Positions 17,471 to 26,224 of a stretch of DNA of 64,000 nucleotides are shown one piece after another (within the stretch, counting starts at the first letter, position 1; the number at the start of each line of letters is the position of its first letter). The notes below the pieces were generated by a model that was not told the origin of the DNA, ran no database searches, and worked only from the letters and a program-made list of their open reading frames with translations. The stretch comes from Polyangiaceae bacterium (GTDB lineage: Bacteria; Myxococcota_A; Polyangia; Polyangiales; Polyangiaceae). Both the position numbers and the translations under genes were made by a program. The DNA lies in NCBI GenBank assembly GCA_020633205.1, contig JACKEB010000015.1:124001-188000 (forward strand). Direction: 5' to 3'.

Positions 17471-18415
17471 TCAGCTGCGTAGGTAAAGGGGATCGATCGG
17501 GGGCACGGGGTGACCCAGCTTGGCGAGGAGTTCTTCCGTGGCCTGCCAGAGGGCACGTCCTGTGGCTGGATCCTCCGCCAGCTCGGACATGGGCTTGCAT
17601 TCTTCCACGTGGAAATATCTTCCGGTTTCCCCCGCGAACTCGGGAGCGGTGCCCAGGGCGACCACCGGGCGAGCGGCGTCGCTCGGAGAGCGAAAGCCAA
17701 GGCGCATCACCAGATCCAGCGCGGGCCGCACCAGGCGTGGGGCTTCCCGCGCGATGCGTGAGTTCACCGGCCCAGGGCACAGTGCCCAAACGCTCACGGC
17801 TTCTGGATTCAGCAGCCTTGCGAGTTCCGCGGCGAATGTGCAGAGCAGCAGCTTGCTGTGTGCGTACTGGCGCATGCCTGTGAACGCTCCGAAATCGACC
17901 CACGCTCCGAGACGTTCGATCTCCAGAGCGGCCGCGCTGCGGTGCGCCTCGGATGAAACCACCACGACGCGCGTCTGAGCGCTCGGCAGCAGGCGTCGCG
18001 CCCCCAGCAGCTGCCGCATGAAGGCAAAAGTCGCTAGATAGTTCACCCCGAACATCGACTCGAGCCCTTGGTCGGTTGGGCGAGCGACCCGCGTCATCAG
18101 CCCGGCGTTCAACACGACTAGGCCAAGGGATTCGGGCTCGAGCTGCTTCACCACGGGCGCCAGCGTGGGCAAGTTCGCAAAATCTACCGGGAAAACCTCC
18201 AAGCGCTCACGCGAGTGGCCCACTGAGTCGCCCACTGAGTCGACAGCGCGCCGCGAGCGAAAGGACTTCGCCAAGTCTTCTGGGATGCGTGCGCCCCGCG
18301 TGGGGAGGTCGAGCGAAGCTCCCGCCTCAGCGAGCTGAACTGCGACCGCCTGGCCGAGGCCACTGGTTGCCCCAGTCACCAGACATCGCCCAGAAAAACC
18401 CGGTAGATCCGCCAT
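17471..18415 (-). CDS. Short-chain dehydrogenase/reductase (SDR)
   Basis: From the ATG at 18415 the product has 314 residues. The Rossmann dinucleotide motif is TGATSGLG at residues 14-21, the NAG motif is VVLNAGLM, and the catalytic set is SSEAH plus YAHSK. These fit a retinol-dehydrogenase/protochlorophyllide-reductase-like SDR, probably NADP(H)-dependent. An in-frame GTG at 18655 would add 80 residues without family support and would include tandem repeats that look regulatory. First gene of the SDR / DUF1214 / sulfotransferase operon, divergent from a TetR gene that probably controls it. Confidence 0.9.
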   Translation of the reverse strand: MADLPGFSGRCLVTGATSGLGQAVAVQLAEAGASLDLPTRGARIPEDLAKSFRSRRAVDSVGDSVGHSRERLEVFPVDFANLPTLAPVVKQLEPESLGLVVLNAGLMTRVARPTDQGLESMFGVNYLATFAFMRQLLGARRLLPSAQTRVVVVSSEAHRSAAALEIERLGAWVDFGAFTGMRQYAHSKLLLCTFAAELARLLNPEAVSVWALCPGPVNSRIAREAPRLVRPALDLVMRLGFRSPSDAARPVVALGTAPEFAGETGRYFHVEECKPMSELAEDPATGRALWQATEELLAKLGHPVPPIDPLYLRS

Positions 18416-18569
18416 TTCCGGCGTGTCGCTTGTGACCCCGCCTTGGGCGCGAAGCGCGCAACGCATGCGTGTGGTTAGCTCGGCAAACTCTGGTTCAGCT
18501 GGCGTGGCTCCTAACGCAGACTCTTCGGCTAGGCCGAGCCGCCGAAGCGCGCGTACCCCGGGGATGCGG

Positions 18570-18599
18570 TTACCTGCACTGCGCTTACCTGCAATGCGC
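18570..18599. repeat. Tandem 15-bp direct repeat, candidate operator
   Basis: TTACCTGCACTGCGC (18570-18584) is followed directly by TTACCTGCAATGCGC (18585-18599), one mismatch. It lies in the 272-nt divergent region between the SDR operon and the TetR gene, where an operator would be expected. TetR operators are usually palindromic, so this is only a candidate. If the SDR start were at 18655 these bases would be coding. Confidence 0.4.
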
Positions 18600-18687
18600 T
18601 GATAAAGCCCGGCAAGCGTCGCGGAAATGGGGTTTGTGTGACTCGGCTTTAGCACTGGGCGCGCTCCGTGATACTCATGAAGACAGC

Positions 18688-19290
18688 GTGTCTCCTACCA
18701 GTGATCGAGTCCCTACGCGCATCCGCATCTTGGATGTTGCGGAGCAGGAGTTTGCCATTCGCGGCTATCGCGCCGCATCGCTCAGCGACATCGCCGATGG
18801 CGTTGGGATCCGCACTCCATCGCTCTACAAACACTTCGCGTCCAAGCAGGCGCTGTACGAAGCGGTGCTCGATCGCTTGATGCTGCCCTTTGCGGAAACT
18901 CTGAAAGAACTGATCAATCCGCCGAGGAGTGAAGAGGACGCGCAGACCAATGTCGTGACCATGTTTCGGATGTACGTGAAGCATCCGAACTACCCGCGCA
19001 TTCTCGAGCACGCGACGTTGGCCGGTGGTGAAGAACTCGAGAGTGTGATCGCGCGCATGGCGCCGCTGCTGAACTTCTCTGTCGAGAACAGCCCTCGTCA
19101 TGATTCCCTCGCAGCGAATATGGTGATGGCGTTCCACTACATGCTCGGTGGCTACGTGATTGCTGCGCCGCTGCTCAAGGGATGGACTGGGCGCGATCCG
19201 TTTTCTGAAGAGGCGATGGCGACCCAAGAGGAACTCTTGAAGTTGTTGTCGCGCGTCGCCTGGCAAACTGTCGGCGTCCCCACAGAGTAG
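18688..19290 (+). CDS. TetR/AcrR-family transcriptional regulator
   Basis: I take the GTG at 18688 as start, giving 200 residues, the usual TetR size; the frame is open further upstream but that part lacks coding character. Residues ~10-55 hold the DNA-binding domain (RIRILDVAEQEFAIRGYRAASLSDIADGVGIRTPSLYKHFASKQALYEAVL), which has the conserved Y-K-H-F helix. The remainder is a helical ligand-binding domain. It is divergent from the SDR / DUF1214 / sulfotransferase operon and probably represses it. Ligand unknown. Confidence 0.9.
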   Translation: MSPTSDRVPTRIRILDVAEQEFAIRGYRAASLSDIADGVGIRTPSLYKHFASKQALYEAVLDRLMLPFAETLKELINPPRSEEDAQTNVVTMFRMYVKHPNYPRILEHATLAGGEELESVIARMAPLLNFSVENSPRHDSLAANMVMAFHYMLGGYVIAAPLLKGWTGRDPFSEEAMATQEELLKLLSRVAWQTVGVPTE

Positions 19291-19524
19291 GCGAGTTCGC
19301 TCAGCGGTTTCCGCGGGGTAACGCTGTCGACGGCAGAGCTGCGACGAGACGGCGTGCGACAGTACCCCCACTCTGTAGGCTAGTATCAGTTAGCTATGGG
19401 CTGGGCAACGGCGTCAGTGCCGTAGTCGCCGGGTATCCGTTTTCAGCGGATCACTTTTCGTGTGTGGGCCTTAACGCTGACGTGGGTTTGGCTGTCTAGG
19501 TGCCTAGCGACGCCTCCCCAGGCG

Positions 19525-19538
19525 CTCCTCCCCCCAAA
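19525..19538 (+). repeat. Dispersed motif A copy upstream of the dioxygenase-like gene
   Basis: CTCCTCCCCCCAAA, 15 nt before the ATG at 19554. It shares GCTCCTCCCCCC-AAA with the copy at 30791-30805 (- strand). It is the only intergenic copy placed at a gene start rather than after a stop. Confidence 0.45.
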
Positions 19539-19553
19539 CCCCCTTTGAGGCTT

Positions 19554-20537
19554 ATGCAGAAAAAGACGAATCAACCGGGCAAGTTGGCGAGTATCAGTCG
19601 GCGCAACACTCTGTGGGTGCTCGGTGCTGGAATCGCGGTCGCTGCGTGTAGCTCGGATTCCAACTCCAGCGATGGCACCGGCGGTACTAGTGGCGCCGGA
19701 GGCAGCGGAGGCGCGGGCGGCTCTGGAGGAAGTGGCGGGAGCGCTGGTGGCGAAGCCGGTACGGCCGGCACCGGAGGTGAGGGGGGCAGTGGCGGGACTA
19801 CCTCGACCACGGGCTGGGGCAGCGGCGGCACTGCCGGCATGACGGACAAGGCGAACTACCCGAATCCGTTCGCTGACGCGCCGAGCTCTTGCAACTTGAT
19901 CTGCTCCACCACCGAGGGCCCTTGCACCACGGAAACGACCATCGAACGCGTCGATGTGAGTGAAGGCTACCCGGGGATCCCGATGCGCATCGCGATGCGC
20001 TTCGTGGACGCGAGCTGCAACCCGATCAGCGGCGCCTGGGTGCAGATCTGGCATACGAAGATCACGGGCGTCTACTCCGGTGTCACTCCGAGCGGTTCGT
20101 TCTGCTATGGCGACGAACCCGAGGCTGAACAGGAGATGTATTTCCGCGGTTCCCAGACGACAGACAGTGATGGCGTCGTCTATTTCGATAGCTGCTTCCC
20201 CGGTTGGTACTCGAGCCGTGCGGTGCACGTGCACTTCGAGGTGCGGGTGAACAACAGTAGCTACGTTGTCTCGCAGCTCTTGTGGGAGGACGAGCTGGTC
20301 GACGACATCTTCACCAACCACGCGGACTACAAAGAGTTCGGCATCCCCAACGTGCACCTCGACGATGACAACGTGGTTGGGGGGGAGAGCGACAAGTCGC
20401 CCTATCTGTACGACGTCCAGAAGATGTCGGACGGCGCGATGCTCGTCTCCAAGACCATCACCATCCAGAGCGGTGGTCCCGGTTGCTCCGCTTCAGGAGG
20501 CGGTGGTGGCGGAATGGGAGGACCTCCCGGAGGCTGA
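19554..20537 (+). CDS. Tat-exported lipoprotein, intradiol ring-cleavage dioxygenase-like
   Basis: From the ATG at 19554 the product has 327 residues. The N-terminus has a twin-arginine motif (ISRRNTL, R16-R17), a hydrophobic stretch and a lipobox ending AVAAC (Cys32). A ~75-residue Gly/Ser/Thr linker follows, then an intradiol dioxygenase core: GAWVQIWHTKITGVYSG, MYFRGSQTTDSDGVVYFDSCFPGWYSSR and AVHVHFEV. The four expected Fe(III) ligands (Tyr in GVYSG, Tyr in PGWYSSR, two His in VHVHF) are all present. Such enzymes cleave catechols between the hydroxyls. Tat export fits a metal loaded in the cytoplasm. A Gly-rich tail ends the protein. Substrate unknown; it could be a carbohydrate- or lignin-related aromatic. 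Confidence 0.85.
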   Translation: MQKKTNQPGKLASISRRNTLWVLGAGIAVAACSSDSNSSDGTGGTSGAGGSGGAGGSGGSGGSAGGEAGTAGTGGEGGSGGTTSTTGWGSGGTAGMTDKANYPNPFADAPSSCNLICSTTEGPCTTETTIERVDVSEGYPGIPMRIAMRFVDASCNPISGAWVQIWHTKITGVYSGVTPSGSFCYGDEPEAEQEMYFRGSQTTDSDGVVYFDSCFPGWYSSRAVHVHFEVRVNNSSYVVSQLLWEDELVDDIFTNHADYKEFGIPNVHLDDDNVVGGESDKSPYLYDVQKMSDGAMLVSKTITIQSGGPGCSASGGGGGGMGGPPGG

Positions 20538-20580
20538 GCCACGCCATGGCGCAAACAGCGCGCGCCAACTGAAGATAGCA

Positions 20581-20602
20581 GGCCCGCTGAAGACAGCGGG
20601 CC
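20581..20602. terminator. Strong hairpin between convergent genes
   Basis: GGCCCGCTG-aaga-CAGCGGGCC is a perfect 9-bp stem with a tetraloop, 44 nt past the dioxygenase-like stop and 25 nt before the stop of the convergent TetR gene. It lacks a clear T-run on either strand, so it may be a bidirectional, weakly intrinsic or Rho-assisted terminator. Confidence 0.5.
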
Positions 20603-20627
20603 CTTGCAATTTCCCGGAGGTAATGTG

Positions 20628-21248
20628 CTAGCTGGCTTCAGAGCCAGCCGGCGCTTCCGGATCCGGTGGCGCGTCCTCTGCCTGGGAGCGGATCACTCCC
20701 AGGCAGAACTCCTGCCACTTGCGGCGCATGGTCGTGCTGTTCTTGAGTTCTGGGACCATCGCGCCCGCGATGGAAATCCCCGAGATGAACGCAGCGGCGC
20801 TCTTGGAGTCTTCGGGGAGGTTTGCTCCTGAACGCGAAGCGAGCTTCTTCAGGCGGCCAATCACTTCGAGAGCATCAGCGCGCAGCTCCTCGAGGTGTGG
20901 ACTCAAGAAGAGCTTGCGCGCGTTCTCGGACTCCGGAAACAGCAACGCGAAGGCGGATGGACGGTGTTGGGACAGGCGGACCGGAACATCGAGCGCCTCG
21001 CTCAAGCCCGGCGCCGCCGCGACGCGCTCGGTGAGCTCGTCGATCGCCTCCGCCGCCAGACTCAGCACGAGCATCTCGAGGGACTCGAAGTAGCCGTAGA
21101 TCGTCGCGCGCCCAAGCTCAGCCTTCGCCGCGACCTTCTCCACCGAGAAGCGCGCCCAGCCTTGCTCTTCTGCGACCTCCCAGCCGGCTTTGAGGATCGC
21201 GGCACGCCGCGCCTCGCGCTCCCGCTCCCGACGTTCGTCGATGCCCAT
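20628..21248 (-). CDS. TetR/AcrR-family transcriptional regulator
   Basis: Starting at the ATG at 21248 the product has 206 residues. The DNA-binding domain spans ~15-60: RRAAILKAGWEVAEEQGWARFSVEKVAAKAELGRATIYGYFESLEMLVL, with the conserved TIYGYF recognition-helix end. The rest is a helical effector domain with an acidic Pro-rich tail. The frame is open further upstream but has no family support there. It is not in an obvious operon; it lies downstream of the kinase/PEGA/Cys-rich operon on the same strand (53-nt gap), so cotranscription is possible. Confidence 0.88.
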   Translation of the reverse strand: MGIDERREREREARRAAILKAGWEVAEEQGWARFSVEKVAAKAELGRATIYGYFESLEMLVLSLAAEAIDELTERVAAAPGLSEALDVPVRLSQHRPSAFALLFPESENARKLFLSPHLEELRADALEVIGRLKKLASRSGANLPEDSKSAAAFISGISIAGAMVPELKNSTTMRRKWQEFCLGVIRSQAEDAPPDPEAPAGSEAS

Positions 21249-21301
21249 GCCTCGATTGGACTGCTTTGCGGCCCAACTCGTCAAGCGATGGCGCCAAGCA
21301 C

Positions 21302-23932
21302 TCACGGGCATGGGACCCCCTGAGGCAGGCAGAGCAGGTTCGAGCCAAGGACGCAGCAGGTGGGGCTGCTGCCGCCACACTCCCAACAGCCGCTGGCATA
21401 CTGGAATGGTTGGCAGGTTCCGGCGCTGCACACCTCGCCGCTGTCGCAGCGATTCCCACAAGCGCCACAGTGTTGGTTGCTATGCATCGTGTCCACGCAG
21501 TCCCCTCCACAATCCGTTTTGCCGCTCGAGCAAGAGAACTTGCAGCTCCCGGCCTGGCAGCGGTTTCCCAGGCCGAGCAATCCGCAGCCGCTATTGCAGC
21601 TGCCACAGTTGTCTGCGTCCGTGTTCTTGTCGACGCACACTCCGCCGCACTTGACGAGTCCCGGAGCGCACTCGTCGGCTTGGCAGCTACCGCTCTGACA
21701 GCGTTCGCCGTCGCCACAGCGGGTGCTGCATGAGCCGCACGCGCCCGGGTCTGTTTGCTTGTCAACGCAGCCCTTGCCCGCACCGAAGCTGCACAGATCC
21801 GGCGTTGCAGCGCTACAGCTCAGGCTGCAGCTGCTTGTCGTGCACACTGGTTGTCCGGTGCCACTTCCTGAAATCGGTTCCGCGCAATCGTTTCCGCACA
21901 TGCCGCAGTTGTCAGGATTCGTGCTGGTGTTGACGCACTGTCCGCTGCAGTCCGTCTGACCACTGGGGCAGTCCATCACGCAAGCACCGGAGACGCACAC
22001 CATGCCGTTGCCGCACTGCTTGCCACAGGTGCCGCAGTTGTTCGGGTCGCTGTTCAAGCTCACACAGCTGTTGCCGCACTGGCTGTAACCGGAGTCGCAG
22101 GCGACGCCGCAGGCTCCTGCTTGACAGGTGCGCGAACCGTGGCTCACGCTGGGGCACACGTTGCCGCACGCGCCACAGTTGTCGGGGTCGCCCTGGGCTG
22201 GCACACACTGGTCGCTGCAGCGCACGTAGCCTGCGCCGCAGCTGAAGTCACAGCTGCCGGTGTTGCAGCTCGGCGTTCCGTTGCTGGGCGCGGTGCACTC
22301 GATGTTGCAGCCACCGCAGTTGTTCGGATCGCTGCTCGTGTTGACGCAAGAGCCGTCGCAGTCCGTCGTCGGAGAGGTGCAGTCCGTCTCACAAGAGCCT
22401 GAGAGGCAGACTTCGTCAGTTCCGCAGGCCTTGGTACACGAGCCGCAGAAGAGCTTGTTCGTGTTGAGGTTCACGCACTGTCCGTTGCACTCGGTGAGGC
22501 CGGGGCCGCACTGGAAGTCGCAAATGCCCGCGTTGCAGACCGCGGTTGCTCCCGACGGCGCTGTGCAGCGATTGCCGCACGCTCCACAGTTGTCCACGTC
22601 GCTGTCCAAGGCTCGGCACTGACCGCCGCAGGGGCTGTAGCCCGTCGCGCAGTCGAAGGCGCACATGCCATCGGAGCACACCGCGCTGCCGTGTGCGGGC
22701 TCCGGGCAGGCGACGTCGCAGCCCGCGCAGTTTGCCGGATCGGTCTTGGTATCGGTGCACTGGCCTCCACAGTTGGTACTAGTCCCGGGACACGTGTCCG
22801 TGCATTTCCCCGCGGAGCAAACCTGATTCGAGGCGCAGGCGATGCCGCAGCCGCCGCAGTGCAGGGGGTCGCTGTCGATTGCAATGCAAGCGCTTCCGCA
22901 GCGGACGTAGCCTGGGTCACATGAGAAGCCGCAGCTCCCGGCGCTGCAGGAGGCGCTCCCGTGCGCCGGTTTCACGCAGCTGTTGCCGCAGGCGCCGCAG
23001 TTCGCGGCGTCGTCGTCGGTGTCTACACATTGACCGTTGCACTCGGTGTAACCCGTGCGGCAGGTGAAGTCGCAGCTCTGCGCCGTGCACGTTGCGTCGG
23101 CGTGGTTTGGTGCGTTGCAAGCTTGATTGCAGCTCCCGCAGTGTCCTGGGTTCGAATCCACGTCGACGCAGGACTGGCCGCACTGGGTGTAGCCGCCCGG
23201 GCAGCTGTCCGTGCAGCCAGTGGGGCCGCAGACTTGTGATTCGGAGCATGCGGTGCCGCAGCCCCCACAGTTCTGCGGGTCCGAGCTGGTGTCGACGCAC
23301 AGGCCGCTACAGTCCGTACGGCCCGTTCCACACTGGCTGCCACAGACACCTGCGTTGCACGCCGCTTCGCCACCCGTTACCGCGGGGCAAAGCTTTCCAC
23401 AGGCGTTGCAGTTGCCGGGGTCTGCCTTGAGGTCGACGCATTCGTCTCCGCAGCGCGTCAGCCCGCTGTCGCAGCTGAAGTCGCAGCGGCCCTGAGCACA
23501 CGTCGGCACCGCGCCAGGCGGTGCTGTGCAGGGCGTGTTGCAAGCGCCGCAGTGCTCCGGGTTCAGCATCGGGTTGACGCACTCGCCGTTGCAGCTTTGC
23601 TGATTCGTCGGGCAACCCCCGGTTCCCGCGCTGCCTGAGCTTCCCGCGGCGCCGCCGTCACCCGCGTTGCCTGCTACGCCGCCGACGCCCGCGCTGCCTC
23701 CGGCCTGTGTGCCTCCGCTCCCGCCGTTCCCCGAGGAACCGCCCGCGGAGGTGCCTTCTCGCACGCAGCGGTTGTCCGCGTCGCAGGTGTACCCCGGCGC
23801 GCACGCTTGGTTCGAGTCACAGGGGAAGCCCGCGCCATCTGGGTCGAGGTTTGAGGAGCAAGCGCTCAGTACGAGCGCGCTACACCACAAGAGGAGTTGC
23901 CAGGCTTTCCGCGCTGCAGGGGCTTGAGTCAT
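21302..23932 (-). CDS. Cys-rich 16-unit repeat lipoprotein
   Basis: The ATG at 23932 overlaps the stop of the TPR-PEGA gene (TGATG), giving 876 residues. A lipoprotein signal ends in LVLSAC. A short EGF-like segment and a Gly/Ser linker follow, then about 16 units of ~43-48 residues with the core 'C.G.CVD...DP.NCG.CG..C'. By alignment, units 3, 6, 9 and 12 are short and carry a '.VC...C..DC' ending, while the two units between them are long, so the array has a three-unit super-period. Proteins of this kind are common in Myxococcota and are sometimes mislabelled; no enzyme motif is present. Probably an outer-surface, heavily disulfide-bonded stalk or adhesin. It is in one operon with a Ser/Thr kinase. 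Confidence 0.88.
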   Translation of the reverse strand: MTQAPAARKAWQLLLWCSALVLSACSSNLDPDGAGFPCDSNQACAPGYTCDADNRCVREGTSAGGSSGNGGSGGTQAGGSAGVGGVAGNAGDGGAAGSSGSAGTGGCPTNQQSCNGECVNPMLNPEHCGACNTPCTAPPGAVPTCAQGRCDFSCDSGLTRCGDECVDLKADPGNCNACGKLCPAVTGGEAACNAGVCGSQCGTGRTDCSGLCVDTSSDPQNCGGCGTACSESQVCGPTGCTDSCPGGYTQCGQSCVDVDSNPGHCGSCNQACNAPNHADATCTAQSCDFTCRTGYTECNGQCVDTDDDAANCGACGNSCVKPAHGSASCSAGSCGFSCDPGYVRCGSACIAIDSDPLHCGGCGIACASNQVCSAGKCTDTCPGTSTNCGGQCTDTKTDPANCAGCDVACPEPAHGSAVCSDGMCAFDCATGYSPCGGQCRALDSDVDNCGACGNRCTAPSGATAVCNAGICDFQCGPGLTECNGQCVNLNTNKLFCGSCTKACGTDEVCLSGSCETDCTSPTTDCDGSCVNTSSDPNNCGGCNIECTAPSNGTPSCNTGSCDFSCGAGYVRCSDQCVPAQGDPDNCGACGNVCPSVSHGSRTCQAGACGVACDSGYSQCGNSCVSLNSDPNNCGTCGKQCGNGMVCVSGACVMDCPSGQTDCSGQCVNTSTNPDNCGMCGNDCAEPISGSGTGQPVCTTSSCSLSCSAATPDLCSFGAGKGCVDKQTDPGACGSCSTRCGDGERCQSGSCQADECAPGLVKCGGVCVDKNTDADNCGSCNSGCGLLGLGNRCQAGSCKFSCSSGKTDCGGDCVDTMHSNQHCGACGNRCDSGEVCSAGTCQPFQYASGCWECGGSSPTCCVLGSNLLCLPQGVPCP

Positions 23933-24855
23933 CAGAAGTGCCCTCCAGCGAACGCGGCACACTGCCCAGGGAGGCAGGCGAAGCCGACCTTCGTGTCGCT
24001 CTTCTTGCTCAGGTCAAGGTACAGCAACACGCCGCTCGTCACCGCCGCCACCGCGCCGAGTCCAAGGAAGACTCGAGAGGTCGTCTGACGACTCTCCATG
24101 CTGGAGTAAGCGTCTTGATAGGCCAGCTGGGTGTCAGCGTTCTCGGCGTCGCTCTCGGCTCCTTGGCGTGAGAGTTCGAAAACCAGCGACGTGGCGAGGG
24201 CCGCTGTCGTGACTCCGAGGGCTGTCCAGGTCCACACGGAGATCGTCGGGGCTGCTCCCGCGTCAGCTGTCTGGGGTGAGGGCGGGGCCGGAGTTGCCTC
24301 GTTTTCTGCCTGCAGCGTCACGTCCATGTCCTGAGCGCGGTCCGGACCTAGCAGGAGCTCACGCTCGTAGCTCGCGTAGCCTTTCTGTTCCACGCGGATA
24401 CGGTGCCTGCCTGGGGGTAGCTCTCCGGTCCAGGGTGAGTTGCCCACGGCCGTTCCGTCGACGAACACTGCTGCTCCAACCGGCTGAGCGAAGACGCTCA
24501 GCTGCTGTAGGCCTCGGGCCTGGAGGCGCTTCTCCAAATTGCGGATCCGCGTCTCGATCACGGCGCGGTCGTCGTCGCTTGGCCCTTCGCGCAAGAAGTC
24601 TCGATAAGCACGCAGCGCATTCGATGTGTCACCCAAGCGCTCGTACGCCTGGGCGATGTTGTAGAGCAGGATCGGCTTCGGATCTTCCGCGTACGCCTTG
24701 CTGAAGCCATCGATAGCCTCCTCATAGCGCGCCTCCTTGTAAGCCTCAGCGCCGCGTTCGAAGTGAGCTTTGGCCTCTTCGGGTCCGGCAAGAACTGAAC
24801 TCGAACTGAGCATGACGATGGTGAGCAAGGCTGTTTTCAGGTGGCGCATTGCCAT
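23932..24855 (-). CDS. TPR and PEGA domain protein
   Basis: The ATG at 24855 directly follows the kinase stop (one base between), giving 307 residues. It has a signal peptide (LKTALLTIVMLSSSSVLAGP), two TPR-like repeats (residues ~30-100; AKAHFERGAEAYKEARYEEAIDGFSKAYAEDPKPILLYNIAQAYERLGD), a coiled segment, and a PEGA domain (~130-190; LSVFAQPVGAAVFVDGTAVGNSPWTGELPPGRHRIRVEQKGY). Two hydrophobic segments near the C-terminus may be membrane-spanning. PEGA domains are thought to bind cell-wall or surface ligands, and in Myxococcota they often accompany Ser/Thr kinases, as here. It ends by overlapping the Cys-rich lipoprotein gene. Confidence 0.88.
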   Translation of the reverse strand: MAMRHLKTALLTIVMLSSSSVLAGPEEAKAHFERGAEAYKEARYEEAIDGFSKAYAEDPKPILLYNIAQAYERLGDTSNALRAYRDFLREGPSDDDRAVIETRIRNLEKRLQARGLQQLSVFAQPVGAAVFVDGTAVGNSPWTGELPPGRHRIRVEQKGYASYERELLLGPDRAQDMDVTLQAENEATPAPPSPQTADAGAAPTISVWTWTALGVTTAALATSLVFELSRQGAESDAENADTQLAYQDAYSSMESRQTTSRVFLGLGAVAAVTSGVLLYLDLSKKSDTKVGFACLPGQCAAFAGGHF

Positions 24856-24856
24856 C

Positions 24857-26224
24857 TCACTTGACGCCTCTGAGCTCGGGAAGCTCATAGTTGGGGTCCG
24901 GCGTCGGTTGAGGGTTGTGGGTAGCTGGCGTTTTCGAGGTCGGTGACGGCTGAGTGTTACCGTAAGGAATAGAATGGTTCGGGTGGGTTGGTGCTGCAGT
25001 CGGGGCTACACTGACTGACGCGGCTGGCGTTGGTTCGGGTGCTTCGCTGGTATCCACAGCAGGAGTGATTTCAGGACCTGCGTGTTGGTGGATTGGGGGA
25101 GGAGCGCTGGTTGCCGGCCGTGCTACCTCTGCTGGCGCAGTGGGCTTGGATAGCCACAGCACCAAGGCGACTGAGGCGCAGGCGACGAGCAACGCAACCG
25201 CGACTAGCTTCGGCCACCCGGGAGCCGCCGCGGGAGCGGCCGGGCGCTGAGTCTCCGTTTTCGCCAGCGCCGTACGGGGCAGCACGCCGGCCGCCACGTC
25301 GAGCGCGGTGAGGACCGCTGCTGCGTCTTTGAAGCGCTCAGCTGGCTTTTTTCGCAGGAGCTTGAGCACCAGCGCATCAAGTTCCTCGGGGATATGCGCG
25401 TCTGGGGTCCTCTCCCGTAGTGATTGTGGCGGAACCGCGATGTGGTCCCATAACGCCTTCATCACTTCCTTGGTTTCGAAGGGGGCCGTGCCGGTGAGCA
25501 TCTCGTACATCACGCAGCCCAGGGCGTAGAGGTCACTGCGAGCGCCCAGCGTTAGGCCCATCGCTTGCTCTGGGCTCATGTAGGCAGGGGTCCCAAAGAT
25601 GATTCCGCGCATGGTCTGGACGGTGTGCTTCTCGCCGATGCCGCGTAGGGTCTGCTTCAGTCGCGCGCTGTCTTGGGCGCTCAGGCTGATGCGACGCGCG
25701 ACACCGAAGTCGATCACCTTGATGTGCTCGAGGCCGTCGTCACCCGGGACCAAGAAGATGTTTGCCGGCTTCAAGTCGCGGTGGATGTAACCATGCTCGT
25801 GGACTGCCTTGAGCACACTGACCAGCTCGCGGGAGAGTCGCAGCGCCTCCGCGATGGGCATCGCACCCGCGCGCAGTTTGTCGTCGAGTGTTGCCCCACG
25901 GAGATACTCGATGGCGATGAACGCAGTGCGCCCCACGACGCCGCAGTCGTAGACCTGCGCCAGGCCTGGGTGATGCACGCCCGCGACCAAGCGCGCCTCC
26001 CTCAGCATGCGTCCGCGCTGATCGTCCTCGTCCTTCTCCGGGAGCTGAATCAGCTTGAGCGCGACTTCGCGCTGCACCCCGAGCTGGGTCGCGCGGCGGA
26101 CCTGGCTGGTCGCGCCGCGGCCGATGACCTCGTGGATCGAGAAGCGATCGGCAAGCCGCTCCAGATCGGCTGAGTTGTCATCGAACGGGACCCCCGCGGG
26201 TGCTGGATCGGACGAGTGGCTCAC
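24857..26224 (-). CDS. Membrane-anchored Ser/Thr protein kinase
   Basis: The 455-residue product has a full Hanks-type kinase domain at ~28-295. The Gly loop is GRGATSQV (35-42), the ATP Lys is K57 (REVALKL), the catalytic loop HRDLKPAN, Mg motif DFGVAR, APE motif YMSPEQAMG. A TM follows at ~335-357 (LVAVALLVACASVALVLWL), then a Pro/Thr/Ala-rich extracytoplasmic tail. All catalytic residues are intact. It begins a coupled operon with the TPR-PEGA and Cys-rich lipoprotein genes, suggesting a signalling route between envelope sensor and kinase; direction and targets are unknown. Confidence 0.94.
   Translation of the reverse strand: MSHSSDPAPAGVPFDDNSADLERLADRFSIHEVIGRGATSQVRRATQLGVQREVALKLIQLPEKDEDDQRGRMLREARLVAGVHHPGLAQVYDCGVVGRTAFIAIEYLRGATLDDKLRAGAMPIAEALRLSRELVSVLKAVHEHGYIHRDLKPANIFLVPGDDGLEHIKVIDFGVARRISLSAQDSARLKQTLRGIGEKHTVQTMRGIIFGTPAYMSPEQAMGLTLGARSDLYALGCVMYEMLTGTAPFETKEVMKALWDHIAVPPQSLRERTPDAHIPEELDALVLKLLRKKPAERFKDAAAVLTALDVAAGVLPRTALAKTETQRPAAPAAAPGWPKLVAVALLVACASVALVLWLSKPTAPAEVARPATSAPPPIHQHAGPEITPAVDTSEAPEPTPAASVSVAPTAAPTHPNHSIPYGNTQPSPTSKTPATHNPQPTPDPNYELPELRGVK

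Noticed and set aside
16617..17903. N-terminal extensions of the sulfotransferase and DUF1214 frames
   Set aside because: They overlap the upstream genes completely and lack family similarity; the short starts give normal gene spacing.
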